From Poronia punctata (Eukaryota; Ascomycota; Sordariomycetes; Xylariales; Xylariaceae): DNA of 21,726 bases. Both the position numbers and the translations under genes were made by a program. The stretch spans positions 1 to 21,726 of the forward strand of contig MU401854.1 of NCBI GenBank assembly GCA_022579005.1, in the 5' to 3' direction. The notes under the pieces are model-generated. The model saw nothing but the letters and a program-made list of their open reading frames with translations, was not told where the DNA came from and ran no database searches. This document shows positions 8,761 to 19,079 of this stretch, one piece after another; position 1 is the stretch's first letter; the number at the start of each line of letters is the position of its first letter.

Positions 8761-9954
8761 GCTATTATAATAACTTTAAAATTATTATAATTAGGTTATA
8801 AAAACATAAAGCTTTTAAAAGTAACTTAATTTATTAATAAAGATTTTAAAGTAAATAAAAAGGGAAAAAAGGCGTTTAAAATCTTATTAAGTATATAAAC
8901 TTATATATATATATATACTATAGTAAAGCTATAGCTGTTTATAAGTATAAGCTTTAATATTTACTATTAAAAAAGATAATAGCTATAAGCTACTTAGCAA
9001 GCTATATTATTATTAACCAATTTATAACTGCTATTAAATAAAGTCTTATACTACTACTACTACTTTAAGATTATAGTTTTATTGCATATTTTAAAGTATA
9101 TACTACCTTTATATAAGAATATCTATTAAAAGCTACTTTTAAAAAGTATAGCGCTTTTAAAACGTTAGCTACTTATAAAAAACTAACTTTATTTATTTAT
9201 AATATATAAAATATAATAGTTTTTAAAACATAATAGCACTTTAACCTTTTAGCGCTATAAATAGGTTAAAAAGCATTTAATTAGCTTTTATAAAAAGCTT
9301 TCTTTTATTACTTTTAAGCTTAAATACTTAAGCTTTTATAAGTAGTGCTATAATAATTTTAATTGTAAATTTATATAAATTATATTTTGAATTAATTAAA
9401 TTATAAAAAGGGCTAGTATATAAGTTTATTAATTAAAAAAAGCTAAATATAAATATTATATTATAATAAGTTATTAAAATAAACAAATAATTATATTAGA
9501 ACCTTTTAACATTTACCTATATAGATTTTTTAGTTAAAATAGCTAGCTTATTTACTAAAAATTCTTAGTAATTTAAGCGCTAGTTATAGTTCTTAAAAGA
9601 ATATAATATATATAATATAACTACAGTTATTAATAAGTAGGCTATTTCTAGCTACTTTTAGCAAGCAACGCATGTTTTAAAAGCAACGCTTTTTTATAAA
9701 CACACCGATTTTTTTAAAAATACATTCTTTTGCTATAGTACTTATAACACTTTACCTATAATATATAAAAAATAATGAAAATTATTATTTAAGCAAGCTT
9801 TATAAACAATTTTTTAATATCCGAGTATTTTTTATTTACTTAGTTTATTAAACAAGATATAAAAGTTTAAACTACTTATTAAAACTTAGCAATATAGCTA
9901 AAAACGTATAATTATATTATATAACACATAAAAGGAAAAATGTTTTTACTATAA
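8761..9954. other. Degraded AT-rich spacer, no gene seen
   Basis: No recognisable coding relic. It contains a (TA)8 run at 8902-8917, a (TAC)5 run at 9049-9063, and a patch near 9640-9740 with more CA, CG and TG (caagcaacgcatg, then caacgc, then aacacaccg) that looks less mutated. It may be partly unique DNA between two repeats. Confidence 0.55.
9049..9063 (+). repeat. (TAC)5 microsatellite
   Basis: Five perfect tac units. Confidence 0.9.
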
Positions 9955-10215
9955 AGTTTTCTTATACTAAATAGGTAAAAGAAGATTTTTTATAAAAAAA
10001 CCTTTTTTTATAGTAATTTTTACTTTAGCTATATTTTTTTCACTATATAAGCATTATATTAATTATAGTTTTTTTATAACTTATTAGTTTTAATATACCT
10101 TTTTAAAATAAACTAACTTATTAAACTATTTTATAGCTAAAATAAAGGTTTTAAATAATAATATATAAAGCTTTATAATCTTAAATATAGTGTTTTTAAT
10201 TATTTTATTTAATTT
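9955..10215. repeat. Terminal repeat, copy 1
   Basis: From tatactaaatagg onward this segment aligns collinearly with 21471-21726. Shared landmarks in order are tatactaaata, ttttttataaaaa-acc, tttttactttagctata, actatataagcattatattaatt, tataacttatta, aatatacc-tttttaaaataa-ctaac and ttttatagcta. Upstream flanks differ, so the similarity starts at a true element end. It could be an LTR, or the 3' end of a minus-strand element. Copy 1 carries more G-to-A and C-to-T changes than copy 2 (for example aggtaaaagaagat against aagtagggagagac). Confidence 0.8.
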
Positions 10216-11370
10216 CTTTACTTTTTTTATACCTTTATAAGAACTAATTAAAGCTTTTTTAAAGCTATATTGTTTTTATATTAACTAGGTTAACTTGCTG
10301 CAAAAAGCTTAACTACTTATTATATACTAATAACTTTATAAAACTATTTGCTATTATTAAATTTATAAGTATATAAACTACTTAAAGCGTTTTATTAATT
10401 ACGTTTTACTATAACTAGTAATTATATATATTAATATATTATAATTTTACTTTTAGTATAGTAATGCTTTTATTAACTAAACTAATTATTTATTAGTTGT
10501 TATACTAAGTAATATTATACTTAGTTTTTAAGTTAACGCTAAGCTTATAAACAAGCTAGCTAATAAATATAGCTTTTTTATAGCTTAAGCTAATATAAAA
10601 AGCTTTACTTTAATAATAAAAATAATAACTATATTTTATTTTTTAGCTTGCTAGCTAATAGGTTTTTTAAATAAAGTTATAGCGTAAGCTTATAAGCTTT
10701 TTTAAGGTTAATTATATTATTTATAAAAAATAAATTGCTAGCTATATAAAGCTTATTTTTATTATTATACTATAAAGCAAAGTATTAATTTATATAAAAA
10801 TAGTTTAATACTTAGTTAGTAGCAGCTTAGTAAGCTTAAAAAAATTGTTATTAAATTATAAAAGTTATATAGTAACAAAAGCTTTATTTAGCTTAGTAAT
10901 AATTATTATATATATAATAAATTTAATTTTTTATTAAGAGTAATAGATTTTTTAAAGTAGCTATTTTATTATAAAAAAGCAGCTTAATAAATCTTATTAG
11001 TATAAAAAGCATTTTATTAAAAAAGTTATTTAATTTATATTGTTTTTAATATAAGCAAACTAAAATAACTAAATTAAACTTTGCTAATAGTTATAAATAA
11101 TTTTTATTTTTAAAAACTATTTTAAATTATAGCCTTTTATTAGGTAATACTATTTTTTTAATTATTTAATACTTTTAAACGCTTTAGTATTTTAAAACTT
11201 TTAATAAGTAACTATAAAGTTGTTATAAAAGTTAAAGCAATAAGGTAGTTATAAGGTAATGTTACTAGCAATTTTAAAAACTAAGTATATTAAATAACTT
11301 TTATTTAATTAGCTAAGTAAGTAACTAGACTAGCTAAAAAGATTAAAAAAAGTATAACTAGCAAAGTTTT

Positions 11371-11620
11371 AGCTATTATTTAGCGTAGCTTTAGCTAGTA
11401 TGTAGTTTGTACGCTAATAGCTTAGTAAGTAGGTTTTCTAGCTAGGTGCCTTGTTATATTGCCTTTTTTTTAGGTTGCTAGTTTTTAATAATTTTAATAT
11501 TTATAAGTATATTTGCTAATTAGGTCTGCTTTTTAGTTTTTTTAATTAAATAGCTTTATTATATTTTATAAGTTATTTTTTATTAACTTATTAGCTTATA
11601 TTTAGCCTTGCATATTCTTT
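11371..11620 (-). pseudogene. Unidentified coding-like relic C
   Basis: On the minus strand from 11620 downward, one frame reads KEYARLNIS, two stops, VNKK, stop, LIKYNKAI. It continues SRPN-stop-QIYL, KLLKTSNLKKRQYNKAPS and TNYILAKATLNNS. Stops sit in Trp-like positions and residue diversity is high over about 80 codons. The family is not recognised. It could be an accessory ORF of the gypsy-2 element or part of another element in the same orientation. Confidence 0.4.
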
Positions 11621-12414
11621 TTAATTTTATAACTTGATTTTTAATATTTGCATTTTTTTAATATTACTATTTTATTAAGCTTTTTGCTAAGCGTTTACTA
11701 CTATGCTGCCTTTAAAGCTTTTTTGCTTTAAGTTTATATACTAGCATACTTTTAATACTAAACTAAGCTAGTTATTTTTAAACTATAAAATTTTTAATTT
11801 TAATTATAACCTTTACTAGCTTAATAGTAATAAGCTAAAAATTATAATAATACTTAGTAAAAAGCTTTACTAGCACTATATTTTTAGCATATATTTAAAT
11901 TTTTATATTTACTATTTTTGCTATATTAGCAATATTAACTATGCTTTTTATATAAAAAACTCTTATAGTTATTATGCTCTATATTTGCTGTTTTTTTAGC
12001 TATTAGTTTTTTTAAATATTAATATTTTTTAAAATATTTTTTGCTTTACTTAGTATATCTTAAAATATTATATAGTACACTTTTTATTTTATGCTAAAAC
12101 CTTTATAGTTTAGCAAACTTATTAAGCTACTATTGCTAAAGCTAAAAATAAAAATAAAAGTGCTAATAAAAACGCTACCTTGTTAAAAAACATTTTTATT
12201 ACTATAAGCTAATATATATTTTGCTTAGCTAAAGTAAGCTTAGCTTTTTAGTATATAGTTATATTTAAAAAAAAGCTAGTTATATTAGTAAAAAAAAAGA
12301 ATTTGCTATACTACTATTTATTAAAAATTAGTTTTTATTTATTATTTATTAACTATTATTATTATTATTTTATAGTTTATACTTTTTATTACTTATTTAC
12401 TAGTATAGTTACTA

Positions 12415-12832
12415 ATATATAGCAGTTTTATATTAGTAAAAAAAAGCTTTTACTTAATAATTTTAATAATATTTTATGTAAAGCTTAGTATGCTATTTTT
12501 TAAAGTACTAAAATAGCTTTTTAAGTAACCTAAATGCTTACTTATGCTAATTATATATGCTTATTTTAAATGTTGCTTATAAAAAGCTAAATATTAAAAA
12601 GGTTTATAAAAATAAAAGCATTAAAACATTTTTTAGCATTAGTAAAGCATAGTAAAAGCCTTTTGATTATAAAGTAGTTTTTATTACTATTACGAGCTTT
12701 ATTTATAATACTTACTAAATTACGCTGCTTATTTTTAGCTATAGCTATTTTAATAGTATGATATATTATTTACTTTTTTAGCTACTTTTTAGGTTTTACT
12801 TGCTAACCTTTTACTTAATAATAATATCTTTT
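12415..12832 (-). pseudogene. Unidentified coding-like relic D
   Basis: Minus-strand frame from 12832 reads KRYYY, stop, VKG, stop, QVKPKK, then IIYHTIKIAIAKNKQRNLVS, IINKARNSNKNYFIIKRLLL and CFTNAKKCFNAFIFINLF. It then fades into stops with Trp-like spacing (LA-stop-VSI-stop-VT-stop-KAI). About 55 codons in the middle are free of stops, which is unusual for this window. No known domain was recognised. It lies 230 bp beyond the gypsy-2 chromodomain, so it is either an extra 3' ORF or a neighbouring insertion. Confidence 0.42.
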
Positions 12833-13066
12833 ATATTAGTACTTTAAATATATTATAAGTTATAATAAATATATTAAAGTATAAGTTTTTAGTTTTTATA
12901 ATATTATAGCTTAGTTTTAGCTTGCTTAGCAATAGCTTGTTATTTTTTTATTAACTAAGTATATATTTTATAACCTTAGTACTTATATGCTAATATAATT
13001 ACTTTACTTATTATTTTACTTAGTATAAACTTTTTTAACTTTTTTTTTATATTAGTTTAATAAATA

Positions 13067-13200
13067 GGTTATATTTACTAAGTGCTTAGCTAGCCTTTAA
13101 GTATTATATTTTACTAGTTAGCTTTTTTATTTTATTAAATATTTTTATTTACTTTAATTATTTTAATATTAAATAATATTTTTTGTTAGTTATTTTATTT
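13067..13200 (-). pseudogene. Gypsy-2 chromodomain relic
   Basis: Minus-strand reading from 13141 gives YLIK-stop-KS-stop-LVKYNT-stop-RLAKHL. This matches Y-L-V-K-W-K-G-W/Y-x-x-x-x-N-T-W-E-P-x-x-x-L. All three Trp positions of the pattern are stops. The N-terminal strand of the domain lies in the more degraded 13142-13200. The domain reads methylated histone tails in chromoviruses and here closes the pol frame. Confidence 0.82.
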
Positions 13201-13339
13201 ATTTATTTTTTAACTTAAGTAGTGCTATTTAATTATTATTTTTTAGCTAATTTATTTATAGTTTAAGTAATAATATAAAAAATATTTTCTATAAACTTAA
13301 AAATAAATTTTAAATAATTTAATTTAATATATTTAAGTT

Positions 13340-13630
13340 TTTACTTTTTAAAAAACCATAACTTATATATATATAAAAGCTAGCTTTTTTTATACTTAAA
13401 CTTAAAGTATGCTATTAATAGCTTTATTATATTATTTATTTAAAACCTTTTTAGTATATAATGCTTATTACAATGCTTTTATATTAACTTAATTACTTAC
13501 TTTTAATGCTTATAAATTATATTATATATAGCTTTTATTTACTATAGCTTTTTTTACTTTTTAAATATTAAATTAAAGCTGCTTTAATATATATTTAATA
13601 TTTTTTAAATAGTACTTATATAGTGCTTTA
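13340..13630 (-). pseudogene. Gypsy-2 integrase C-terminal module relic
   Basis: Continuing the core frame below 13627, the reading LFKALYKYYLKNIKYIL is followed by VKKAIVNKSYI-stop-YNL and ALKVSN-stop-VNIKAL. The last part matches the F-x-V-G-D-x-V-x-L/I strand of the gypsy integrase C-terminal domain. ISYGFLK at about 13345-13365 matches Y-G-P-F-x-I with Pro-Phe changed to Phe-Leu. The frame shifts between the two parts. Confidence 0.72.
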
Positions 13631-14060
13631 AATAGTAAATAGCTTATAATAGCGTATTAGCTATTATTATATGCAAACTTAGCTTTTATTAGTATTTTAA
13701 CTTAGCTAGTTAGCTTACTAGCATAAAAAGTGCAAAAGTATTTTTTTAAAGTCTAGTATACTTATTTTATTTAGCTATTAGTTTAAAAGTACTATATAGT
13801 AAACAGCTGCTAATATACTTTATATATCTTATAAAACTTTTTTTAAAGTTAGCTTATAATAAGTTTATTTTTATTACTTATAATCTTATTAAAAACTTAT
13901 ACTAACAATTTACTTTATAGTATATACTTACTATAAGCTTAGTAGTATTAAGTGTTTTTTATATAAAAATAAAAAATACTATTTTTATAAACGTTGCTAT
14001 TTACTTTTATATATAAAAGTAATTTTATAATAAAATTTAAGCTAATTTTTTTAAAAAGCT
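13627..14060 (-). pseudogene. Gypsy-2 integrase catalytic core relic
   Basis: The best part (13806 down to 13627) reads LFTI-stop-YF-stop-TNN-stop-IK-stop-VY-stop-TLKKY, matching S-T-A-x-H-P-Q-T-D-G-Q-T-E-R-V-x-Q-T-L-E-x-Y. It continues SKLTS-stop-VKILIKAKFAYNNS, matching W-V-x-x-L-x-x-A-E-F-A-Y-N-N-S, then a stop, YAIISYLLFK (family: H-x-x-T-G-x-S-P-F). The Glu of A-E-F-A-Y-N-N-S now reads Lys. The N-terminal part of the core (about 14040-13810) is more scrambled, and the first two catalytic Asp cannot be placed. Confidence 0.88.
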
Positions 14061-14345
14061 CCTTTAGTAAAAAATAATAATTAAAGCTTTTTATAAAGCT
14101 TATACTTTAGTTTTTAAGCTTTTTTATATTATATATAGCTAGCAACATATTTTTAAACATTTTATTTTAAGCGTTTTTAGTAAAACTTATATTATAATAA
14201 CTTAGCTATTTTCTTTATATGCTTAGCTTTTAAGTTATTATAGTGCTAATATATTAATTACTTTACTAAAGCTTTTTAAGCTAAAATTATTAGCTGCTTT
14301 TTAAAATATAATATATTTTTATTATTAATATAATACTTTTTATAT
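14053..14345 (-). pseudogene. Gypsy-2 integrase zinc-finger (HHCC) relic
   Basis: Minus-strand reading from 14345 gives YKVKIYKKYYINNKNILYFK. After a short gap it continues HYNNLKAKHIKKIAKLL, stop, YKFY, stop, KRLK, stop, NV, stop, KYVAS. The HHCC pattern follows: H-x7-H, then Y-x-x-Y at the C-x-x-C site after K-Y-V-A-S. Beyond that KYKLYKKL-stop-LLFFTKGAF matches H-x-P-Y-G-E-L-Q-P-L-P-x-P-x-G-x-F. Both Cys codons are TAT. The frame is continuous over about 290 bases, which makes this one of the firmest identifications in the window. Confidence 0.9.
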
Positions 14346-15390
14346 ATTTTCACTTTATAGCGTATAATTTTTATAAGTTTTGTAAAAATAAAGTTTTTAG
14401 CTTATAATTTATAAACTATTTTATAAAACTGTATTAAAGCTGCTAATTAAAAAGCTGTTTTGCTTAAAGCTAATTCTTTAGCTTTAGCGTATAAAACATA
14501 TTAATTAAAAATAATAGCTTTAGCCTTTTTTTAAAAAAAGCAATTTTTATACTTTTAATAGTAGCTTTTACTAAACAAGTTATTATTATTATTTATATAA
14601 TATATAATATATAAGTTAAGCATATATATTAGTACTTCTTACTATTTTGCTTTTAAAAACTATTTATAATTATATAGTAAAGGTTTAGCGCTTTATAAGC
14701 TTATAAGTTTATAATTTATACTTTTATCATTAAATAAGCTAATAAGTATAGGTTTAATAAAGCTTTTAAAGCTGTTTTAATAATATAAGTTAATACTTTA
14801 CTTTTTTTTTTAAAACAAGATTTTTGCTAATAACTACTATACTTTTTATAGTAGCTTGTAAACTAATTAAAGTTTTTTTTTAACGTTAGTATTATATTTT
14901 TATACTAGATTTTTTTAATTATATAATCTAGCTTTTTTAATAGTTTATTTGCTAGGTTTAATATGCTTAATTAATATTTTATATTAAAGTTAAACTATAC
15001 TAGTTTATATATTTAGTAAGCAAGATTCTTTAAAAAGCTTTACGCTAGTAAGTTAACTATGCCTTTTAAAGCTATATAGTTTTTTATAATTATTAAAAGC
15101 TTTTGCTAGCTTATTACTTACTTAGTTTTTACGTTTATAAGCTTTTATAACTAATAAGTAACTAGTTTTTACGTTTTTTATAAAGCTATAATAATATTTT
15201 TAATATTATTTTTATTAATATATTTATTTTTACTTTAATATTTAAATAACTATTTTAGTAGTAAAAAGTAGTTATTAATATAAAGGCTTTTTTACCTTTT
15301 TAAACGCTTAATTTACTTTTAAAGTTTATTTAAAAACGTAGCTTAGTAAAGTATAACCTTTTAAAATTACTATAATTAGCGCAATAATAT
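14346..15390 (-). pseudogene. Gypsy-2 RNase H and RH-integrase linker region
   Basis: This interval lies between the RT connection and the zinc finger, where RNase H must be. The linker end is readable at about 14520-14350: YAKAKELALSKTAF, stop, LAALIQFYKIVYKL. It runs in the same frame as the integrase finger. RNase H itself was not resolved residue by residue, and the assignment of 14530-15390 rests on position and continuity of strand composition. Confidence 0.6.
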
Positions 15391-16033
15391 TTATATACTT
15401 AGCTATAAACTTTTTATAAAAGTTTATAAACTTTAAAAATATTTATATATTATATATTAAAACTAATACTTTTTACTTTTAAATAATAATAACTTTTTAA
15501 AAATTTATTTTTATTTTTTTAGTTATAATAATAAACTTTAAAAACTTTATTTTAGTTTTAAAAAACTTGCACTTTAATTGCTTTATAAATAATTAATACT
15601 TTGCTAACTGCCTATAAACTACTTAAAAGTGCTTTTTTTATTTTCTTTATTTTTTTAAAAAACTATATTTTATTTAAGTAAACTATAAAAATATAATTTA
15701 TTAGCTTAACTAATACTTTATCTATATAAGCTTAAAAGGTTATAAAAATATTAGTTAATTTAAAAAGTATAACTATATACTTAAAATATTTATACCTTAT
15801 TTAAAAAGCAGTTTTTTACTTATTACTATATTTAATTTAAATATAATAATAAATATTTTAAAAGTTTAGCTTTAAAAAATCTTTACTAACTTTAGCTTAT
15901 TTTTTACTTTTAATATAAAAAGTAAAAAGTACTTATTTTTTATAATTACTTTATTTAAGCTTTTATAATTAATATAAAGCTTTATAGGTTTATTTTCTTT
16001 TAGTATAAATAAAATAAAAGCTTTTATATTAGC
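15390..16033 (-). pseudogene. Gypsy-2 reverse transcriptase relic
   Basis: From 16033 downward the reading ANIKAFILFILKENKPIKLY, INYKSLNKVIIKNKYFLL matches L-F-V-P-K-K-x-G-x-L-R-L-C-V-D-Y-R-x-L-N-x-V-T-I-K-N-R-Y-P-L-P. After a frameshift, KTAF-stop-IRYKYFKYIVI, then LFKLTNIFITF-stop-AY, matches K-T-A-F-R-T-R-Y-G-H-F-E-Y-x-V-M-P-F-G-L-T-N-A-P-A-T-F-Q. The catalytic Y-x-D-D box reads YLNK (15669-15680), both Asp lost. Below it, IKFLKFII matches the F-L-G-F/Y-I connection, and FLKFINFYKKFIA matches F-L-G-F-x-N-F-Y-R-R-F-I. RT would copy element RNA into DNA. Confidence 0.93.
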
Positions 16034-16905
16034 TTTTAAATGCTATATATAGCTTATTTAAAAGTTTTTTTAAAGTATTTTTTAAACACTTGCTATTAAG
16101 CTTTTATAATAAAATAAATTAAACTAAATAGTACTTATGCTTTTTTTGCTAGGTTTATTATATATTATGCTTTTTTAGAACTAGTAACTTTTTTATTAAT
16201 AGTTTAAAGTATATATATTAAAATGCTTTAAAATATTTAAATAAATTAATTTTATTTTTAGTGCTAGCTTTATTATTAATTTTAAAAAATAATAACTTTT
16301 TTAAAAAACTAACCTTTATATTTATTAAGTTAGCAATATATACTGCTTAACTGCTAACTATATTTTTAAAAAACTTTTTAAAATTTATCTTTTTAATATT
16401 TACTATAAAACTATTAAATAAAACCTATTATTAATAATATATTTAATTAACTTGTTTTTAGCTATAATATTAAAAGCTTTAATACTTTTTATTTTTTATA
16501 TATTATATAAAATATTTGCTTAAAAGTTTTTTAAATTTTTTAAAATATTAACTATTTAAAAACTAGCTATATAGGCTGCCTAGCACTTTATTAGCTTTTT
16601 ATTTATTTTTATTAATAAAAGTAATAAAATATTTGCTTTTTATAAGTGCTTTTTTAAAAGCTTTTATATATAATATTAACTTAAGCCTTTATATTTATAT
16701 TTATATTTATAGTAACTTTTTTTAGCTTTTGCTTACTGCTTAAAAAGACTATAGCTAGTGCTTAAAACAGCTTTATAATACTAAATATTTTATTAAACTT
16801 TATTAAAGTAAATTTAATATATTATTTTACTTTAGCTTAGCTTTTAACTTTTTATTTTTTAAGTTTAACTAAGCTATTTAAACGTTTTATATTTTACTTT
16901 TAAGC
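16034..16905 (-). other. Upstream part of gypsy-2, presumed gag/protease
   Basis: T-rich on the plus strand like the rest of gypsy-2 and located 5' of its reverse transcriptase, where protease and gag are expected. I found no retropepsin D-S/T-G motif or zinc knuckle. About 870 bases is short for gag plus protease, so the 5' part may be missing or cut by the junction at 16905. A six-base imperfect tandem (ttatat units) occupies about 16689-16711. Confidence 0.45.
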
Positions 16906-17093
16906 TATTTGAGTGGTTTTTGCTTAAATCTACTTAATTAGCAATTATAATAGATAATAGGTCTACTTTAAAGATAACTAAGTAGTTACTACTAAAGTAA
17001 AAAAGTGTTTAGTACACATTAGCAAATTAAGCAACAATTAATTTAATATTAAAAAAATAAGCAAAGCTTACTTTAAAAAATATAATATATATA

Positions 17094-17122
17094 GCGCGTT
17101 AATTAAAAGATTAACTACGCGC
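17094..17122. repeat. gcgcg inverted repeat
   Basis: gcgcg (17094-17098) and cgcgc (17118-17122) flank ttaat and attaa segments, giving an imperfect stem with a small bulge. G/C-only pentamers are very rare in this window. gcgcgttaa recurs once, at the far end of the copia block (about 21209-21217). Confidence 0.6.
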
Positions 17123-17202
17123 TTTATAAATTACGCTATAATTATTTTAGGTTTATTAATAATAAGGTTATATATAATAACTAATAAAAAAAAAGTTTAT
17201 AT

Positions 17203-17239
17203 ACTTAGTATAAAGTATATGCGCTACGCAGTACTAAGT
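17203..17239. repeat. acttagta / tactaagt inverted repeat
   Basis: Perfect 8-bp arms at 17203-17210 and 17232-17239 around a 21-base spacer that contains tgcgctacgca, itself nearly palindromic. It may form a hairpin. No function can be assigned. Confidence 0.7.
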
Positions 17240-18043
17240 AAAAACACTTTTAAGTTGTTTAATAATTATAACATTAAAAATAAAGCTAAAATAAAAAGTA
17301 TATAATATTAAAAAAGTAAAAAGCATAAAGCGTATTTTACTTACTGCTTAATTAAGTAGTAAGCATAATTTATTTTATAGCTTTTATAGTTAAAATATAA
17401 GTTAAACTACTTAATTAATATATAATTAAAATAAATATAAATATTGTTTAATTATAAAAGTTAAGCAACGTATACTTATAAACTAGTTATATATATATAT
17501 TAATTAATTTTATATATTTAAAATATATACTAGCTACGCTAATTTTAGCACTATTTTTTACTTTTTACTTTATTAAATATAATTAATATAATTTATTAAA
17601 GTTATAAGCTTAGTTTGCTATTAAAAAACTAATGCTTATATAAAATTACTTTTTTAAAAGCTAGCTTTATATAATTATATAATATTTCTTTGCTAATTAT
17701 ATTAGTTTTTATTAAATAAGCTAATACTTTTTATATAACGTACTTTTTTTAAAACGTTTTTAGTTATTATATAAGCATAATTTAATAATTATTAAAATAT
17801 TTAATAATACTTTTATATTTATTAAGTTTTATATAAAGCTTGCTTATTTTTAAAATTAAAAGCAATAATTTAAAACCTTTTAAGTTACTATTACTACTAA
17901 AAGTATTTAAAAAAATATAAACTTAAATAAGTACTTTTTTAAGTATAACTTTAAAAAAGTCTTTAAATGCCTTTTTAAAGCAACTGCGCTTTAAGAACTT
18001 AAGCGTTATAGCGCTAAAAAGTATTGCATAAAGCTAAAAAAGT

Positions 18044-18065
18044 AAAAAAAAAAAAAAAAAAAAAA
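18044..18065 (+). repeat. A22 homopolymer
   Basis: Uninterrupted run of 22 A, the longest homopolymer in the window. It could be a poly(A) tail of a plus-strand retroposed fragment ending here, or simple slippage. No LINE motif was seen on its left. Confidence 0.9.
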
Positions 18066-18146
18066 GGAATAAACTTTAAAAACTAATATAATAGTTTATA
18101 ATAGCTTAAATTAATAAAAAGCTTACTATTTAACAAAGCTTTAAAA

Positions 18147-18174
18147 TATAAAATATATAATATAAAATATATAA
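18147..18174 (+). repeat. Two tandem copies of tataaaatatataa
   Basis: Perfect 14-bp unit at 18147-18160 and 18161-18174. Low complexity, likely slippage. Confidence 0.9.
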
Positions 18175-19079
18175 GCAGCTTTAAATTAATACTTTTTAAG
18201 TATAAGTTAAAAAAACTATTAATATAAAGTATTATATATAAGTTAATATAATATAAATAAAAAGTAGCTAGCTAATACTTTAAAACTAGGTTAAAATATT
18301 ATATAATCTTATTATACTTTATAAAGTTAACTATTGTTTAATTGCTTAAAAGTAATATTAAACATTTTTTGCTAAAGCTAAAAAAAGCAATATTAAATTT
18401 AATAAGTAATATAAAAAATAAACTATAATTTATTATAAAATATTTAATTATAAGCTTAAAAAAGTTAAAAAGCTACTTATAATTAAAAGTTTATTACATA
18501 TACTTTAGCTAAAGCTTTAACTAAAGTAAGCTACTTAAAAAAAAAGTTAATTTTTTTATAAGCAAGCAAAAAGTAAACCTTTTTTTATAATAAAAAAAAT
18601 AAATTAACTTATAGCTAACTTAGTAATTAAATACTAGTTAAAAAAAAAAGCAAAATATATAGCTATATTTACTACTGCTAAAAGTAGCGTAAAAAGCTTA
18701 TTTTTAAAAAAGTTAAAAAAAAAACCGTAAATTATATAAGTACCTTTATAAAAAATTAGCAAAACATTTTTAAAAGCTTAATAAATACGCTTAATACTAG
18801 TTTATAGTAACTAAATTTTATGCTTTTAACTAGCTACTAAAAATAACTAATAATAAGCTTAAAACTATATAATAATGCTATTAAAGTAACAAGTAAAGTA
18901 AGCTATATAATAAAATTAAAAAAAAAAAAGTACTAAGCTTTACTAAAAAATTAGTATTTAGCAATAAAAGCTTAAATAATTTTTTAAGTTTAAAAACAAA
19001 TATAGCTACTATATAATATAGTTTATATAGTTATTAATTTTACTATAGTTAATAGCACTTAAAATAATTTTTATAAAAT

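Larger units (their letters stand above)
10216..13060 (-). other. T-rich tract downstream of gypsy-2 with coding-like relics
   Basis: The plus strand is T-rich throughout, in step with gypsy-2, so this tract appears to belong to the same block. In minus orientation it follows the gypsy-2 chromodomain and runs to the terminal repeat at 9955. It contains two stretches of coding texture, listed separately, and otherwise nothing recognised. At about 3 kb it is too long for an ordinary 3' LTR alone. Confidence 0.5.
13067..16905 (-). mobile_element. Gypsy-2: Ty3/gypsy chromovirus relic with full RT-RH-IN-CHD order
   Basis: RIP-inactivated gypsy retrotransposon on the minus strand. Reading from high to low coordinates, it shows reverse transcriptase (16033-15660), thumb/connection (to about 15390), RNase H and linker region (to 14346), integrase zinc finger, core and GPF module (14345-13340) and chromodomain (13200-13067). 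The order and spacing, about 3 kb of pol, are those of a complete chromovirus pol. Its residues differ from gypsy-1 in the integrase and chromodomain, so it is a separate family. Gag and protease should lie between 16034 and about 16905 or be partly missing. LTRs were not identified. The repeat at 9955 is a candidate 3' terminus. Confidence 0.92.
16905..17240. other. Junction with spared bases between gypsy-2 and copia
   Basis: The plus strand switches from T-rich on the left to A-rich on the right. CA and TG reappear: ttgagtggtttttgc, then gtgtttagtacacattagcaaattaagcaacaa. No gene is visible. The stretch could hold an LTR remnant of the copia element, a leader, or unique target DNA. Two inverted repeats lie within it. 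Confidence 0.5.
17240..19079 (+). pseudogene. Copia gag region (presumed)
   Basis: A-rich plus-strand stretch upstream of the copia protease, where gag is expected. Coding texture is seen near 18530-18700, where KQAKSKPFFIIKKIN, stop, LIANLVIKY, stop, LKKKAKYIAIFTTAKSS can be read. No C-x2-C-x4-H-x4-C knuckle was recognised. It contains an A22 run (18044-18065) and a 14-bp tandem duplication (18147-18174), which coding sequence would not easily tolerate, so part of this interval may be leader or inserted DNA. The gag assignment is positional. Confidence 0.45.
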
